This document shows, piece by piece, positions 63,821 to 64,000 of a DNA stretch of 64,000 nucleotides. Where the stretch lies: NCBI GenBank assembly GCA_030148505.1, contig JASBTI010000014.1, forward strand, positions 1-64,000, in the 5' to 3' direction. Source of the DNA: Rhodanobacter sp. GTDB taxonomy: Bacteria > Pseudomonadota > Gammaproteobacteria > Xanthomonadales > Rhodanobacteraceae. The translations under genes were made by a program, and so were the position numbers. How positions within the stretch are numbered: the first letter of the stretch is position 1; every line of letters starts with the position of its first letter. The notes under the pieces were generated by a model, which worked only from the letters and a program-made list of their open reading frames with translations, made no database searches and was not told the origin of the DNA.

Positions 63821-64000
63821 ATGCAGGGAAAGCGCCATGTGTTGAATTCGCTGGTGCTGGTCATTGGGTCGCTCGCTACCATGCCTGCCGCGGCACAGAC
63901 CGCCGCAAAGCTTGATAGCGGCGATACCGCATGGATGCTGACCGCGAGCATGCTGGTGTTGCTGATGACGATCCCCGGCCTGGCCTTGTTCTACGGCGGC
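63821..64000 (+). CDS. amtB: ammonium transporter AmtB (5' part)
   Basis: First 60 residues of an ammonium channel; the gene runs off the right edge. A signal-like amino end ([18 protein letters not shown]) is followed by [29 protein letters not shown], the first membrane helix with the AmtB motif [11 protein letters not shown] at 63821 follows GAGG. Cotranscribed with glnK, as in most proteobacteria. Confidence 0.92.
   Translation, partial: MQGKRHVLNSLVLVIGSLATMPAAAQTAAKLDSGDTAWMLTASMLVLLMTIPGLALFYGG

Overview
The window is GC-rich gammaproteobacterial chromosome. Gene content and order (nnrD-tsaE-amiC-mutL, phoB-phoR-ppk1-ppx, pcnB-folK-panB-panC-panD, sufR-sufB-GNAT-sufC-sufD-sufS, NAD-type isocitrate dehydrogenase, LpxO, and a REP palindrome built on a GTAG-containing arm) point to Xanthomonadales, most likely Rhodanobacteraceae (Rhodanobacter/Dyella/Frateuria type). 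This placement is inference from synteny and family content, not from a marker phylogeny. I see no prophage, integrase, insertion sequence, CRISPR array or rRNA operon.

Layout. 1-3.0 kb: amino-terminal two to three kilobases of a secreted RHS/YD-repeat protein (minus strand, runs off the left edge, one-base frameshift just after the signal peptide). 3.4-12 kb: DUF4139 protein, enoyl-CoA isomerase, SseA sulfurtransferase with a Nudix CoA pyrophosphatase and DUF1289 protein, a periplasmic FKBP, an enoyl-CoA hydratase, and secreted or membrane proteins of unknown function (DUF1684, PRC-barrel, DUF4396). 12.3-19 kb: mutL, amiC, tsaE, nnrD, and the divergent queG. 19-23 kb: pantothenate genes panD, panC, panB, then folK and pcnB. 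23-31 kb: tRNA-Glu(CUC), fdxA, bamC-like lipoprotein, dapA, gcvR, bcp, PIN-PhoH, lpxO, NAD-IDH, an AhpD-like protein and glutaredoxin. 31-40.6 kb: bepA, phoB, phoR, ppk1, ppx, a periplasmic cyclophilin and lpxH.

40.7-46.5 kb holds the most unusual set: an arginase-fold protein and a FemAB/GNAT-like acyltransferase (overlapping, minus strand) diverge from an acyl carrier protein and a ketosynthase (overlapping, plus strand). A REP palindrome follows, then a class-III aminotransferase with a HAD phosphatase. Together they could form a small acyl-ACP to amino-compound pathway; this is a hypothesis. 46.6-50.1 kb: MipA/OmpV porin-like protein, Rieske ferredoxin, GNAT and a Tat-exported amidase. 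50.4-52.8 kb: an arsenic operon arsR-arsI-arsC-acr3 under a palindromic operator. 53-56 kb: a MASE1-type degenerate sensor and poorly conserved, less dense sequence. 56.2-63.2 kb: an acyltransferase and the SUF iron-sulfur cluster operon with its own Rrf2 regulator and an embedded SSAT-like acetyltransferase. The right edge carries glnK-amtB behind a sigma-54 promoter with two NtrC-like sites.

Many neighbours on the same strand overlap by 1-8 bases (ATGA or TGATG junctions), showing tight translational coupling: nudL-sseA, pcnB-folK, nnrD-tsaE, grxC-ahpD-like, ppi-lpxH, acp-ketosynthase, GNAT-Rieske, arsR-arsI, sufR-sufB, sufB-GNAT and sufC-sufD.
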